A stretch of DNA of 64,000 nt from the NCBI GenBank assembly GCA_005881495.1, contig VBHI01000221.1, forward strand, positions 1 through 64,000. The letters run 5' to 3'. The stretch comes from Chloroflexota bacterium (GTDB lineage Bacteria; Chloroflexota; Ktedonobacteria; Ktedonobacterales; Ktedonobacteraceae). Under the pieces are notes generated by a model, which did not search any database, was not told the origin of the DNA, and saw only the letters and a list, made by a program, of their open reading frames with translations. Positions 27,161-35,851 of the stretch are shown here, in pieces; within the stretch, counting starts at the first letter, position 1, and every line of letters starts with the position of its first letter. The position numbers and the translations under genes were made by a program.

Positions 27161-27835
27161 ATGGCTATATCACTACAAAACCTTGTAGCTCGCCCGCCCA
27201 GGTTAAAAGACCTGAGCGACGTAACCAAATTACATATAGCATCTGATATCGCCGAAGACGGAATGTCTGACTACACAGAGGAGGAATTACTCGCGGACTG
27301 GCAAAGGCCCGGTTTCAACCTTGATACCGATGCCTGGATCATCGCTACCAACAAGGGTCAGCTTGTTGGCTACGCGGAACTCTGGACGAGCGATTATACG
27401 CAAATCCATATGAGAGTTCGCGTCCACCCTGATTTTCTGGGACGCGGTATTGGGACACTGCTGCTGCGACTCGCGGAACACAGGGCACGCCAGTACGTCA
27501 AACAAGCACCGTCAGGCCTGCGAGTTGTCCTACATAGCGCGGTGAGCGCCATCAATCAGGAGGCAAAAGAGCTTCTTGAGCAGGAAGGGTATACACCTGT
27601 AAGCCGATTCTGGCGCATGATGATCGATGCGGATGAATCCGCGGATGGTTCCTACCAGCAGGGCAAGCTCAAATTCGATCTGTTTCTTGAAGCACAACAA
27701 TTGGCAGGTATTGCCCAGGAGCAGCAAAGAACAGGCATCTATGTAGCTCGACAGTACGACGTCTTCGAAAAGGGGTTGCGTCCTGGCGAAAACCCGCCCA
27801 CCTGCATAGAACTGCCTGTGCTATGCAATCAGTAA
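27161..27835 (+). CDS. GNAT-family N-acetyltransferase
   Basis: A 224-residue GNAT protein. The acetyl-CoA site is the pattern VHPDFLGRGIGTLLLRLAEH (about 86-105), preceded by strand 4 with MRVR. The domain ends near residue 150, and the C-terminal part (KFDLFLEAQQ onward) may be the start of a degenerate second GNAT half, as often seen in tandem GNATs. I chose the ATG at 27161, which has GGAGA eight bases upstream; ATGs at 27146 and a GTG-like start at 27113 lack this. The substrate is unknown. Confidence 0.82.
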   Translation: MAISLQNLVARPPRLKDLSDVTKLHIASDIAEDGMSDYTEEELLADWQRPGFNLDTDAWIIATNKGQLVGYAELWTSDYTQIHMRVRVHPDFLGRGIGTLLLRLAEHRARQYVKQAPSGLRVVLHSAVSAINQEAKELLEQEGYTPVSRFWRMMIDADESADGSYQQGKLKFDLFLEAQQLAGIAQEQQRTGIYVARQYDVFEKGLRPGENPPTCIELPVLCNQ

Positions 27836-27912
27836 CCCGCTTAGGGATGCGTTAAGACGCATCCCCAGGTCGGGCACGATATCAATAGGGACCCATCAAA
27901 TAGAGAGAACAC

Positions 27913-28509
27913 ATGAATATGAATACACCTCAATACCCAACCCTTATACCATTGTTTGAAGAACTGCATAGCGAACGCCTGGTCGTGCGTCCATATCGCG
28001 AAAGCGACGCGCAGGAGCTCTTCGAAGCCATAGCCGAGTCACGCGACCATATCCGCCCCTGGCTCCCTTTCGCTGACGCTCATCAAACAGTCGAAGAGAC
28101 TCGAGATTGGATTATCAACCAGGAGGCAGAATGGTTGACCCGCAGGGCCCTCGTGCTCAGCATCTGGGAAAGAACAACTGGCCGCTTTCTAGGCGGTACT
28201 GGCATCCACCCGAAAAGCTGGGAACACCGCTGTTTTGAAATCGGCTACTGGGTGCGCGTCTCTGCATCAGGGCATGGGTATATGACTGAGGCCGTACAGC
28301 TTTTGACAAATTACGCCTTTGCCTCCCTTGCTGCCAATCGCGTCGAGATCCGCTGCGACGAACGAAACGTCCGCAGTGCCGCTATCCCGCGCCGCCTGGG
28401 CTTCGTTCAAGAAGCGCGCATGCGCAACCAGATGGCCGCGCCAGATGGCACCCTTCGTACGACCCTGGTCTTTGCTCTCATCCCATCTGACCTACCTGGC
28501 AATAAATAA
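27913..28509 (+). CDS. GNAT acetyltransferase, RimJ/RimL type
   Basis: A 198-residue GNAT of the ribosomal-protein-acetyltransferase-like group. Visible are LVVRPYRESDAQELFEAI near the N terminus, GGTGIHPKSW (about 95-104), and the CoA-loop region YWVRVSASGHGYMTEAVQLL (about 113-132). The typical NVRSAAIPRRLGF follows (about 155-167). GAGAGAAC precedes the ATG at 27913. A 73-bp fragment closely matching its C-terminal part occurs at 35.5 kb. It could act on ribosomal proteins, antibiotics or small amines. Confidence 0.88.
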   Translation: MNMNTPQYPTLIPLFEELHSERLVVRPYRESDAQELFEAIAESRDHIRPWLPFADAHQTVEETRDWIINQEAEWLTRRALVLSIWERTTGRFLGGTGIHPKSWEHRCFEIGYWVRVSASGHGYMTEAVQLLTNYAFASLAANRVEIRCDERNVRSAAIPRRLGFVQEARMRNQMAAPDGTLRTTLVFALIPSDLPGNK

Positions 28510-28524
28510 TGCATATTCGTTTGG

Positions 28525-29226
28525 TTAACTGAGCATGTGGTCTTCACCAGCGCTGCGGGCCAGCTCTGCGTAGACACCGCGATATTCGGGCGGGAGTAAG
28601 CGGGCTATTGCAATCATGATCTGCTCGGTATAAGTCTCCAGTTGTTCTCTATCCGCTTTGCCGGGTGGCAGTTCTATGAGCGTGCCGATGCGTGCATTCA
28701 CTGGCACTCTTCGCAACCTTTTCCAATACTTCATCGCCTGTTCCTGACCGTATATTACTGCTGGTAATACAGGAGCAGGTGCGCGTGTTGCCAGGAGAGC
28801 AGCGCCCATGTGTCCTTTTCCCAGCGCGCCGTTGGGACTGCGGGTACCCTCCGGCAATATAGCCATTACACCCCCAGCTTGTAATACCTTGATGGCTTGG
28901 AGAAGAGCGTGCCGGTTAGAATTGCCGACAAAGATAATATCGCTCATGCCCGTCAGAAACCAGTTAAATGGCGGTCTTCGCCACTTGTCCTTGGCAATGC
29001 CAACCATGCGCCTGGGAACACAAATAAGGCCTAATGCTGGGTCGAGGAGGTGCAGGTGATTGGCCGCTAACACGAAGGCACCCGTCGCTGGAATATGTTC
29101 AACGTCCTCGACTTCCAGCCGTATCAGCAAACGCATCAAAAATACAAAGATCCTCCTGGAAAAGCGCTGTAGCGCTGGCCACGGACGATGGTCTATAGCA
29201 GAGTAATCAAATGGTTGAAAGGGCAT
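28525..29226 (-). CDS. 1-acyl-sn-glycerol-3-phosphate acyltransferase (PlsC-like)
   Basis: A 233-residue lysophospholipid acyltransferase that transfers an acyl chain to lysophosphatidate in the membrane. The catalytic HX4D motif is in AANHLHLLDPAL (about 52-63), and the second motif is PEGTRSPNG (about 127-135). A hydrophobic segment (about 26-40) probably anchors it. It is convergent with the RimJ-like gene and leads the minus-strand group of lipid-type genes, although the 30-base gap to the upstream hydrolase suggests cotranscription with it. Confidence 0.9.
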   Translation of the reverse strand: MPFQPFDYSAIDHRPWPALQRFSRRIFVFLMRLLIRLEVEDVEHIPATGAFVLAANHLHLLDPALGLICVPRRMVGIAKDKWRRPPFNWFLTGMSDIIFVGNSNRHALLQAIKVLQAGGVMAILPEGTRSPNGALGKGHMGAALLATRAPAPVLPAVIYGQEQAMKYWKRLRRVPVNARIGTLIELPPGKADREQLETYTEQIMIAIARLLPPEYRGVYAELARSAGEDHMLS

Positions 29227-29256
29227 GGTAATTTCACCTGTTCAGGCTGTTTCTGG

Positions 29257-30048
29257 TCATCTCGTCAGAAATTCCTCCAGCCATTGTAGCACCTCATCAG
29301 TCGCTTCGTTAGCAATCCAGTGACCGCATGTGGGAAAATGTTGGACCGTCTGCGCCCCGAATCGCTCAGCAAAATGTTTTGCGATATATGGGTCGCGGTC
29401 ACCCCACAAAACAATGGTCGGAATACAAGCCGTCAATGCGAGGAGTTTATCCTCCCACCCAACGAACACCTCTGGATCAGTCGCGCGGTAAAGACGCAAA
29501 ACCATCCGCTTCATCATCGGACTTATCATAGAATAGGCATCTCGAATAAATTCAACGCTCAGTTTCCGGGAGCCGCGCCGTAATTCCCACAGAAACAACG
29601 GCCAGTTGAGCACCGCCATACTCAACTCTCCCACCAGTGGAGTCCGCCAGATGCGCGCCCAGATGTGCCAGGGATAATCTGATTGGAAGAGTGTATTCAT
29701 GATGACCATTCGTCTGATCTTCTCCGGGTGCTTGACGGCCCAGGCTAACCCATAAGGACCACCGTGATCATGAACGACGAGATTGAGAGGAACATGTATG
29801 CCTATCGCCTCCACCAGTTCATTGATGAAGCCTGCTCGATTTTCTAAAGAGCAATCAAAGCTATACGGTGCGATCGACCTGCCAAAGCCAGGCAAGTCCG
29901 GAGCGAGACAGCGGTGGCTGGTACTCAGGTGAGCAATCACACCAGACCACATCTCCGCGGTATTGGGAACCCCATGTAAAAACAATATCGGCTCGCCTGA
30001 GCCTCTATCTACCAGGTACACTTCGACGCCTTGCACAACGAGTCCCAT
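29257..30048 (-). CDS. Alpha/beta hydrolase, haloalkane dehalogenase / epoxide hydrolase-like
   Basis: A 263-residue alpha/beta-hydrolase. The nucleophile elbow reads VHDHGGPYG (about 92-100), with Asp where serine hydrolases have Ser. This points to the dehalogenase or epoxide hydrolase branch. The oxyanion region is FLHGVPNTAEMW, the acid residue is in LWGDRDPYI (about 213-221), and the catalytic His is in CGHWIANE (about 239-246). The next gene upstream is the FAD monooxygenase (26-base gap), which could supply an epoxide or hydroxylated substrate. The true substrate is unknown. Confidence 0.87.
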   Translation of the reverse strand: MGLVVQGVEVYLVDRGSGEPILFLHGVPNTAEMWSGVIAHLSTSHRCLAPDLPGFGRSIAPYSFDCSLENRAGFINELVEAIGIHVPLNLVVHDHGGPYGLAWAVKHPEKIRRMVIMNTLFQSDYPWHIWARIWRTPLVGELSMAVLNWPLFLWELRRGSRKLSVEFIRDAYSMISPMMKRMVLRLYRATDPEVFVGWEDKLLALTACIPTIVLWGDRDPYIAKHFAERFGAQTVQHFPTCGHWIANEATDEVLQWLEEFLTR

Positions 30049-30073
30049 ACAACTCTCCTACCGGTACGTGATT

Positions 30074-31531
30074 TCAACTCCTCAGTTGCTCTGCTTCTGC
30101 AGACTGGTCCCATTGCTGCGAACGGTGAATCTTCATCGTCGCTTCATGATTACCCTGCGAGGACCACCTTTTGAACAGGACGGGAAACAGCACGCGAGGC
30201 TCGAAAAGCACCATGGGCGGCTTGAGCATGTTCAAGACCTGGTAGAGGCGTAAGGTCACCACAGGATGAGAACCAGCCAGTACATGCACCCGGGCCGTGT
30301 ACCAGTTGAGCAAATCCATTCCTGGAGGTCGATATCCCACCGTTTCCGGGTGGCGAAAATCCTCGCCCGTCGCGAGCAACCAGGGTACATCCACCACTTT
30401 GGCTATTGCTTTCTGAAAACGGCGAGCTAATCCCGTCAAATCCCCGTGGCTGCGAAGGCGCGACTGCCGATCCAGGCAGGCATCCAGGGCCTTCGCCTCC
30501 AGCGCGGCAGTCGTCATGCCTTGCCCGTAAATGGGATTGAAGCTGCAAGCTGCATCACCAAGGACAACGAAACCCTCGGGAAAGCGGGGCATCCGCTCGT
30601 AGTGACGCCGTTGGTTAGAGGGAAACTTATGGGTCGCAATAGGCGTCACAGGCTCCGCGTCTTTGATCGCCTCATAGAGATCGGGTACCGGCAAGCTGCG
30701 AGCATAGTCCAGAAAGCCAATCTCGTCGTTGGGTGGATAGTCCCTCAGCCAGCCCGCCAGTGTCACCATCCAGCAGTCGCCCTCAATGGGAAACACATAC
30801 CCCGCCCTTTTACCGGGAGGGGTAGGGTAAATGATCAACACTTTCCCGTCGAGGGGCGTTTGGCCAGGGCGGCGATAGATGCGTGTGGCATACCCAACAT
30901 CCACCTTGACGATTGTTTCCTTCACCTCACCATACCCCATGGATGCCAGCCAATGGGGGGCTCGCGTACCTCGCCCACTGGCATCAACGACAAGATCCGC
31001 AGCCAGTTCCTCCTCACACTGCCCTGCGCTGCGATGCTGCAGTTGCACACCTGTGACACGCGTATTGTCGTCATTAGAATGGAGCCCTATAGCCTCACAC
31101 TCGTCGACGAAGAACACATTGGTCCTGGCGGCCAGATGCTCCCGCACATGCTGTTCGAGGAAGGGCCGGCTCTGGCTGTATCCTTTCATGCCGCTGGGAA
31201 ATTGAAGTTTCCACACGTCAAAGTAGTACCAGCAGACATCTGCAAGCGTATCTACGTGGCTGGATCCTCCCTTGACGAGAGCGGGAAAGAGATCTGGGAA
31301 GTACTCCTTCAGAATAGCCGCACCTTTGCTCAGTAATCCATGGACATGCCGTCCCTGTGGAACACCTTTGCGCGCCTCAGCACTCTCTGGAAGCCGATCA
31401 CGCTCGATAATTGTCACGCGTTCAAAGTGGTCTGAAAGCACCCGGCCACCTAACAGGCCTGCCATACTCGCGCCGATCACTACAGCATGCTGACCACCGC
31501 ATTCACCACGCTTTGCTTGCTCGCTACTCAT
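30074..31531 (-). CDS. FAD-dependent monooxygenase
   Basis: A 485-residue flavoprotein of the aromatic hydroxylase / squalene-epoxidase-like group. The Rossmann FAD motif is VVIGASMAGLLGGRVL followed by an acidic strand end (IIERD). The DG-type motif lies in LVVDASGRGTRAPHWL (about 176-191), and the second FAD motif GDAACSFNPIYGQGMT (about 318-333) is complete. I chose the ATG at 31531, which has GGAGGG about nine bases upstream; a TTG 15 bases earlier extends the frame. The C-terminal 120 residues are hydrophobic and may touch the membrane. Neighbours suggest modification of a lipid or polyketide-like molecule. Confidence 0.86.
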   Translation of the reverse strand: MSSEQAKRGECGGQHAVVIGASMAGLLGGRVLSDHFERVTIIERDRLPESAEARKGVPQGRHVHGLLSKGAAILKEYFPDLFPALVKGGSSHVDTLADVCWYYFDVWKLQFPSGMKGYSQSRPFLEQHVREHLAARTNVFFVDECEAIGLHSNDDNTRVTGVQLQHRSAGQCEEELAADLVVDASGRGTRAPHWLASMGYGEVKETIVKVDVGYATRIYRRPGQTPLDGKVLIIYPTPPGKRAGYVFPIEGDCWMVTLAGWLRDYPPNDEIGFLDYARSLPVPDLYEAIKDAEPVTPIATHKFPSNQRRHYERMPRFPEGFVVLGDAACSFNPIYGQGMTTAALEAKALDACLDRQSRLRSHGDLTGLARRFQKAIAKVVDVPWLLATGEDFRHPETVGYRPPGMDLLNWYTARVHVLAGSHPVVTLRLYQVLNMLKPPMVLFEPRVLFPVLFKRWSSQGNHEATMKIHRSQQWDQSAEAEQLRS

Positions 31532-31640
31532 GGGCTTACCCTCCAACTCCTAAGGACCGGTGATCTCCCTAATATGCTCTATTCGTTCCTTTCCACCATC
31601 CAGGGCGATCAATACTACTGCCCTGAAACCGGGTATCCCG

Positions 31641-32687
31641 CTAGATAGCCGCAAAGAGCCGTAAAACGTCATCAACTCTCCGCAGAGCCTCCTCTACATC
31701 GTCCTCCTCTGTCAGGTTCCAATTCAGTTGTTCTCGTCCATGTCTCACATGTTGCAGTTCAGCTCGACCGCCTTGACCGTAATCTGCATGTTCATCCCAC
31801 CACTTGATTGAAGGTGGCACACCGCCCGCCTCAGTCACATCAGCATCAGGTACTAATTCTGGGCGAAGTTGAGGGTGATCACGCGTGCCGGCAACTCCTG
31901 GGAAAACTGACTCCGAGACTGCCTTTACAAGGGCAAACTCAATAGCGCATTGTAAAGCATGATAGATGATGAACGGTATCGCTGGATCATCTGCAACTCG
32001 TACGAGATAATGACAAAGGCCTAAGATTTCTTGAGGCAAGGCAGTGCTGGGAAAACCTTCAGGAGTATAGCCTTCCTTCAAAGCAGTGAGTACCTCCTGG
32101 GTCATTCGATCTCGCTCTTCAGTGGAAAGCGCATGAAGATACATTTCAAATGCCGTGTAGAAGGCTTCGTGATCAATCCCATGTGCCTCTAACATCTGCC
32201 GGTAGTAATCATTGTGTTCCTGTTCTTCTTGGAGTTGTCCGGCCAGTGCTCGTAGCACAGGTAAACGCTCTTCGCGAGCAACCGTGTGTAGTTCGAAAGC
32301 TAATGCTTGGATGCGCAGCGAGTTGCGTACATGGTCAACCTTCAGCATTTCCTCTACGATTTCACGGGCTTGGGCAGATTGTTGCAGTTCCGCAATCTTA
32401 CCAATGCTCAGGATCAACCCACCATTGAAACCCACGACCAGCGGATATACCTTCGTTATCAGCTTCTGATATCCCTTGACTGGTAGTCTTCTTTCTTTTA
32501 AAGCCGTGACCACTTCTGTTGCATTCCACTGATGAACATACTGCCGGGCGAGAATATCAATCTTATCACCTGCTCCAGGCTCCACGCATTGCCCTGCACC
32601 TTGAACGCCTTCCCGCAATTTGGGAACTGATTGAGCAATAGCTCTTTCATGTGTCGAAGGATGAGACCCTTCTCTTTCTTCATTCAT
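31641..32687 (-). CDS. Possible heme-oxygenase-like (TenA/UndA-type) iron enzyme
   Basis: A 348-residue soluble, almost entirely helical protein that I cannot assign firmly. Features fit the heme-oxygenase-like diiron fold: EEQEHNDYYRQML (about 154-166) with a Glu/His pair, a later helix IIYHALQCAIEFALVKAV (about 236-253) with His and Glu, and a C-terminal KWWDEHADYGQGGRAELQHV (about 293-312) with Asp/His residues. Such enzymes perform oxidative cleavage or desaturation of fatty acids and amino acids. The first 40 residues look disordered. AAGGAG stands before the ATG at 32687. Flanking genes for a flavin monooxygenase and a desaturase support an oxidative role. Confidence 0.45.
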   Translation of the reverse strand: MNEEREGSHPSTHERAIAQSVPKLREGVQGAGQCVEPGAGDKIDILARQYVHQWNATEVVTALKERRLPVKGYQKLITKVYPLVVGFNGGLILSIGKIAELQQSAQAREIVEEMLKVDHVRNSLRIQALAFELHTVAREERLPVLRALAGQLQEEQEHNDYYRQMLEAHGIDHEAFYTAFEMYLHALSTEERDRMTQEVLTALKEGYTPEGFPSTALPQEILGLCHYLVRVADDPAIPFIIYHALQCAIEFALVKAVSESVFPGVAGTRDHPQLRPELVPDADVTEAGGVPPSIKWWDEHADYGQGGRAELQHVRHGREQLNWNLTEEDDVEEALRRVDDVLRLFAAI

Positions 32688-32742
32688 GATAAACTCCTTC
32701 TATGCTAGACAGAGCGTCGTAGAAGCAAAATGGCCGACCTGT

Positions 32743-33780
32743 TCAGGCTACGGCACGTCCCACTCGACGAAACGCTGCATGTACCATGCGATAGGAGGTC
32801 AGCGGGTCTACCTCCTCATAAGGCAGACCATGCGCCGTGCAGAAGGGCTTGATAATAGCGCGGGCATGCTTAAAATGCACTCGTGGCATGGTTGGAAAGA
32901 GGTGATGCTCAATCTGGTAGTTGAGGCCACCGAAGAGGAAATCCCAGACAGGGTGCGAGGTGACGTTGCGTGAACTGAGCACTTGTCGCTCCAAAAACGA
33001 GAGCTTAGTACCATGTGCCCACACAGGCATCCCTTTATGATTGGGGGCGATGATTGCTCCCATGTAGATGCTTGCGATGATCTGGCTCCCCACGAATATG
33101 CCGATCCCCCTCCAGCCGAGAAAGATCATCAGAACGACCCACATCAACATATTGAGTGAAAGCAATGCAACCTCGAACAACTTGCGAACGCCGTGTAGTT
33201 GTCGGAGCGTAAAGAGCAAGCCTTCTACCCGAAAGGCAAAGGCAAAGAGTAAGAGTACTAAAAAGATTAGGACAGACTGGAACCTGACGACTGTGCGTTG
33301 CCAGCCACGGCGAGCTTCCCCCTCTCGCTCGGTAAAGGTAATAGCCAGCAAGCCGGCGCCCTGGATGTCGGGGTCATCGTCAACATCATTGGTACGCCCG
33401 TGGTGCCGGTTGTGACGATCATTCCAATACCAGAACCCGATTCCTCCAACAACGCTCCAGCACAACTGACCCAACGCCCAGTTCTTTCGCGTATCTTTGA
33501 AGACCTCCAGGTGACCTGCATCGTGTCCGATCAGGGCAACCTGTACGAGGGCAAATCCCAGCAGCACTGTGACCGGAACCGTCCAGACAACTGTTGCCGG
33601 AAGCACAAACAGCAGCACTACCGCAAGCAGCAGCAATGCAAAACACATCCCCCCACGGTAAAGGTAGTACGCATATGTTCGCTTGAGCAGCCCTGCTGCT
33701 ACTACCTTACGACGCAACTCCGCGTAGTCTGCGCCAGTGGCGGAACGAGGAACAGTCGAATCGGCATCCATGTTAGGCAT
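32743..33780 (-). CDS. Fatty acid desaturase
   Basis: A 345-residue membrane diiron desaturase that inserts a double bond in an acyl chain. The three histidine boxes are HDAGH (about 85-89), HNRHHGRTN (about 121-129) and QIEHHLFPTMPRVH (about 288-301); the Gln in the last box is typical of front-end or linoleoyl-CoA desaturase-like enzymes, but no cytochrome b5 domain is fused. Four hydrophobic segments flank the boxes. I placed the start at 33780, where GGGAG lies six bases upstream. The frame extends 47 codons further up, but that part is Cys-rich and not family-like. Confidence 0.9.
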   Translation of the reverse strand: MPNMDADSTVPRSATGADYAELRRKVVAAGLLKRTYAYYLYRGGMCFALLLLAVVLLFVLPATVVWTVPVTVLLGFALVQVALIGHDAGHLEVFKDTRKNWALGQLCWSVVGGIGFWYWNDRHNRHHGRTNDVDDDPDIQGAGLLAITFTEREGEARRGWQRTVVRFQSVLIFLVLLLFAFAFRVEGLLFTLRQLHGVRKLFEVALLSLNMLMWVVLMIFLGWRGIGIFVGSQIIASIYMGAIIAPNHKGMPVWAHGTKLSFLERQVLSSRNVTSHPVWDFLFGGLNYQIEHHLFPTMPRVHFKHARAIIKPFCTAHGLPYEEVDPLTSYRMVHAAFRRVGRAVA

Positions 33781-33832
33781 AAGGGTCTCCCGGAATTCTT
33801 CAACGACAATAGCACACGCTGTCAACTTCTGG

Positions 33833-34321
33833 TCAGGAAACCCTGGGTTTTCCCGCAGCCGCCAGAGAACTATCCTTGCTACGCCAGGCCAGCCACACCA
33901 GCAGCAGCATGAGGGGACCAACTATCAAATGGAACGCGTTCTCCTCCCAGGCGAGACGCAAACCAAAGGGATTATGTGTCACTATCCCCAGAAAGCCAAG
34001 CAGTGTATAAAACACCCCGAAGGTCAGTCCCAATCCTAGTCGTACGCGATTGGAGTGTTGTGTAAAGAGGATGGCTAGTCCGACGGCCCCCCAGGCGATA
34101 TGCAAAATCGCATGAGGAGTATTGCCGTTCATGAGCGTTGCCAGTATCCAGGGCGTGACGGCTTCAATATCTGGTCGCAGCCGTAGCAGCAGCGAACCGC
34201 TTCCTTGTATGAACAGCAGGCTCATCGTGATCCAGAGGTAAATGTGCAATATGCGGGTCGCACGGCTTCGTTGCTCAACAATTTGCCCTGGTTGCTCGCT
34301 CACGCCCGATTGCTCGCTCAC
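33833..34321 (-). CDS. Small four-helix membrane protein, unknown function
   Basis: Not recognised. A 162-residue protein with four hydrophobic segments (about 30-50, 64-88, 96-118 and 132-150) after a short polar N terminus. The GTG at 34321 overlaps the TGA of the upstream gene and has AGGAG about seven bases before it, so the two are coupled; an in-frame start further up lies inside the neighbour and is unlikely. Two His and several Arg lie near membrane boundaries. Its position next to the desaturase suggests an accessory or electron-transfer role, but this is a guess. Confidence 0.65.
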   Translation of the reverse strand: MSEQSGVSEQPGQIVEQRSRATRILHIYLWITMSLLFIQGSGSLLLRLRPDIEAVTPWILATLMNGNTPHAILHIAWGAVGLAILFTQHSNRVRLGLGLTFGVFYTLLGFLGIVTHNPFGLRLAWEENAFHLIVGPLMLLLVWLAWRSKDSSLAAAGKPRVS

Positions 34322-35121
34322 ACTGGCTCTCCTTTCAATGTTGGTTGTACCCGGCGGCCTACCAGGAACAAAGCAGAAAAGACGAGGAATTCGAAACTGA
34401 AAAACGCAAACCAGATCACTGTCGATATGCCGGGCTTGAAGCGCTGAAAGTCCACCAGTGAGACGACTAGCACCATCAACCCCAAAAGTGCGAGTATAAA
34501 CGTGAGCCACCGTACGCCTTCCCAGTAAGATTCACGTATCGCCAGTGCATTGCCAATCGCCAGTGTCAAGAAGAAGGCGCTGTAAAGCTGCGACAACGGT
34601 TCGGTCATGCGCCATGGCCAGATTGCGACGCCTACTCCAGGGAACAGCAGCAGGAGCAACCCTACGATTCCGAAGATTCCCGCCTGTACTATCCAGAGCG
34701 GGGTGAGCGGGTTTGTTCCCCGGGCAGCTGTATCCTTACCACCTAGTCGCCAGAAGCTGAAAGCCACGAGCAATGGATCGACGATGTAAAACAGCATCCA
34801 GATGAACGGAAAGCGGTCCAGCTCCCCTGGATACAAAAACATGCGGTAGAGTGTGAGTAAGAACAACAGCCCCGTCGCGAATCCAATGCCGAATAACACT
34901 ATCCGTACCTCGCGAAAAGTTCGTGAAAAACTGCACATCAAGACACCGATACCAAGTGCTGTGTACAGGGATGCGATAAAGCGTGCGTTCAAGGGGCTTG
35001 CAGGCCAGGGCACAAGCAAGCTTACGAGCGTGGCCTGGAAGAAGACCGCTACGAGCAGCAGTGCCTGGGCTGCAACCAGGACAAAGATAGCTCGTAGCCA
35101 CCAGGGAATCGGTCGATCCAT
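34318..35121 (-). CDS. Polytopic membrane protein, unknown function
   Basis: Not recognised. A 267-residue protein with about eight hydrophobic helices and short loops. The ATG at 35121 has AGGAGG about six bases upstream, a strong site, and the frame begins DRPIPWWLRAIF. It is the first gene of the minus-strand run that continues through the small membrane protein and desaturase. No charged residues of a known transporter class stand out. Confidence 0.7.
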   Translation of the reverse strand: MDRPIPWWLRAIFVLVAAQALLLVAVFFQATLVSLLVPWPASPLNARFIASLYTALGIGVLMCSFSRTFREVRIVLFGIGFATGLLFLLTLYRMFLYPGELDRFPFIWMLFYIVDPLLVAFSFWRLGGKDTAARGTNPLTPLWIVQAGIFGIVGLLLLLFPGVGVAIWPWRMTEPLSQLYSAFFLTLAIGNALAIRESYWEGVRWLTFILALLGLMVLVVSLVDFQRFKPGISTVIWFAFFSFEFLVFSALFLVGRRVQPTLKGEPV

Positions 35122-35501
35122 TCTGATCCTCCTATACTCTTTCAAAACATGTTACCTTATTTTGCCACCTCTCGAACCCATCGCTCAACCTTTCCACGTT
35201 CAGTCATTGGCTCGCCACCAACAAAGAAAAATTGGCGTATTCCTCTTTTCCGGAGCACGTGTATGAGTTCCACTCCCTCCTCGATAGAAAGCTCTACACG
35301 TTCCTCCTATCGCTCTGTTCTGGTCCAATAGCAACCTGCACAATGCAAATTGCACCGATTAACAACATTAATGCTAGCAATAAGGGGGCGTTTTCGCTTT
35401 TCTGCTTGCCACAATACCAAGGAGAGAGAGGAATTTGTGAACCATCTCATGAGCACTTTCTCCAATGTAAGCGCTAGATTACCCTTGTGTCATGTTACTT
35501 T

Positions 35502-35585
35502 CGCAGTGCCGCCATCTCGCGCCGCCTTGGCTTCGTTCAAGAAGCGCGCAAGCGCAACCGGATGGCCGCTCCAGTTTCTCCATGA
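35502..35585 (+). pseudogene. Fragment of a RimJ/RimL-type GNAT acetyltransferase
   Basis: The frame encodes RSAAISRRLGFVQEARKRNR then MAAP before a stop at 35583. The intact acetyltransferase at 27.9 kb has RSAAIPRRLGFVQEARMRNQ and MAAP, and the DNA matches closely over about 73 bp. Nothing upstream or downstream matches, so this is a relic of a duplicate. The rest of the 730-bp gap (35122-35851) holds a hairpin AGAAAGTTA/TAACTTTCT (35634-35656), the palindromes at 35763, and otherwise nothing I can name. Confidence 0.75.
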
Positions 35586-35762
35586 TACCGACGAATAGGC
35601 TCGCGCCTGAAAGGGTCAAAAGGCCATCAAGCTAGAAAGTTACCATCTAACTTTCTGTACCGTCATGATATCATAGAAACGAAATACTCAAGAGGACCCC
35701 TCAATAATAGGGATCGAAAACACCGTACCACATCAGGCAAAAACATATAACGTATATAGTAG

Positions 35763-35822
35763 GGTTGACCCTTGCGGTCAACCTTGGGGGGCCTGGGGGG
35801 GCGATCTCGGCGACGGGATCGC
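35763..35822. repeat. Pair of palindromes before the small membrane protein gene
   Basis: GGTTGACC/GGTCAACC (35763-35783) and GCGATC/GATCGC (35801-35822) flank a G-rich spacer. The first is preceded by AGTAGG, as in the GTAGGGGCGACC elements at 41.5 kb, so it is likely a divergent copy of that repeat family. Confidence 0.55.
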
Positions 35823-35851
35823 CCTGGGGTCTTTATGAGGGGAAGGAAATT

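Noticed and set aside
30446..31336. 296-codon plus-strand frame over the FAD monooxygenase
   Set aside because: It is antisense to a gene with clear FAD motifs and its translation shows no family features.
33298..33912. 204-codon plus-strand frame over the desaturase start
   Set aside because: It lies opposite the histidine-box desaturase and is compositionally odd; it looks like a shadow of that gene's codon pattern.
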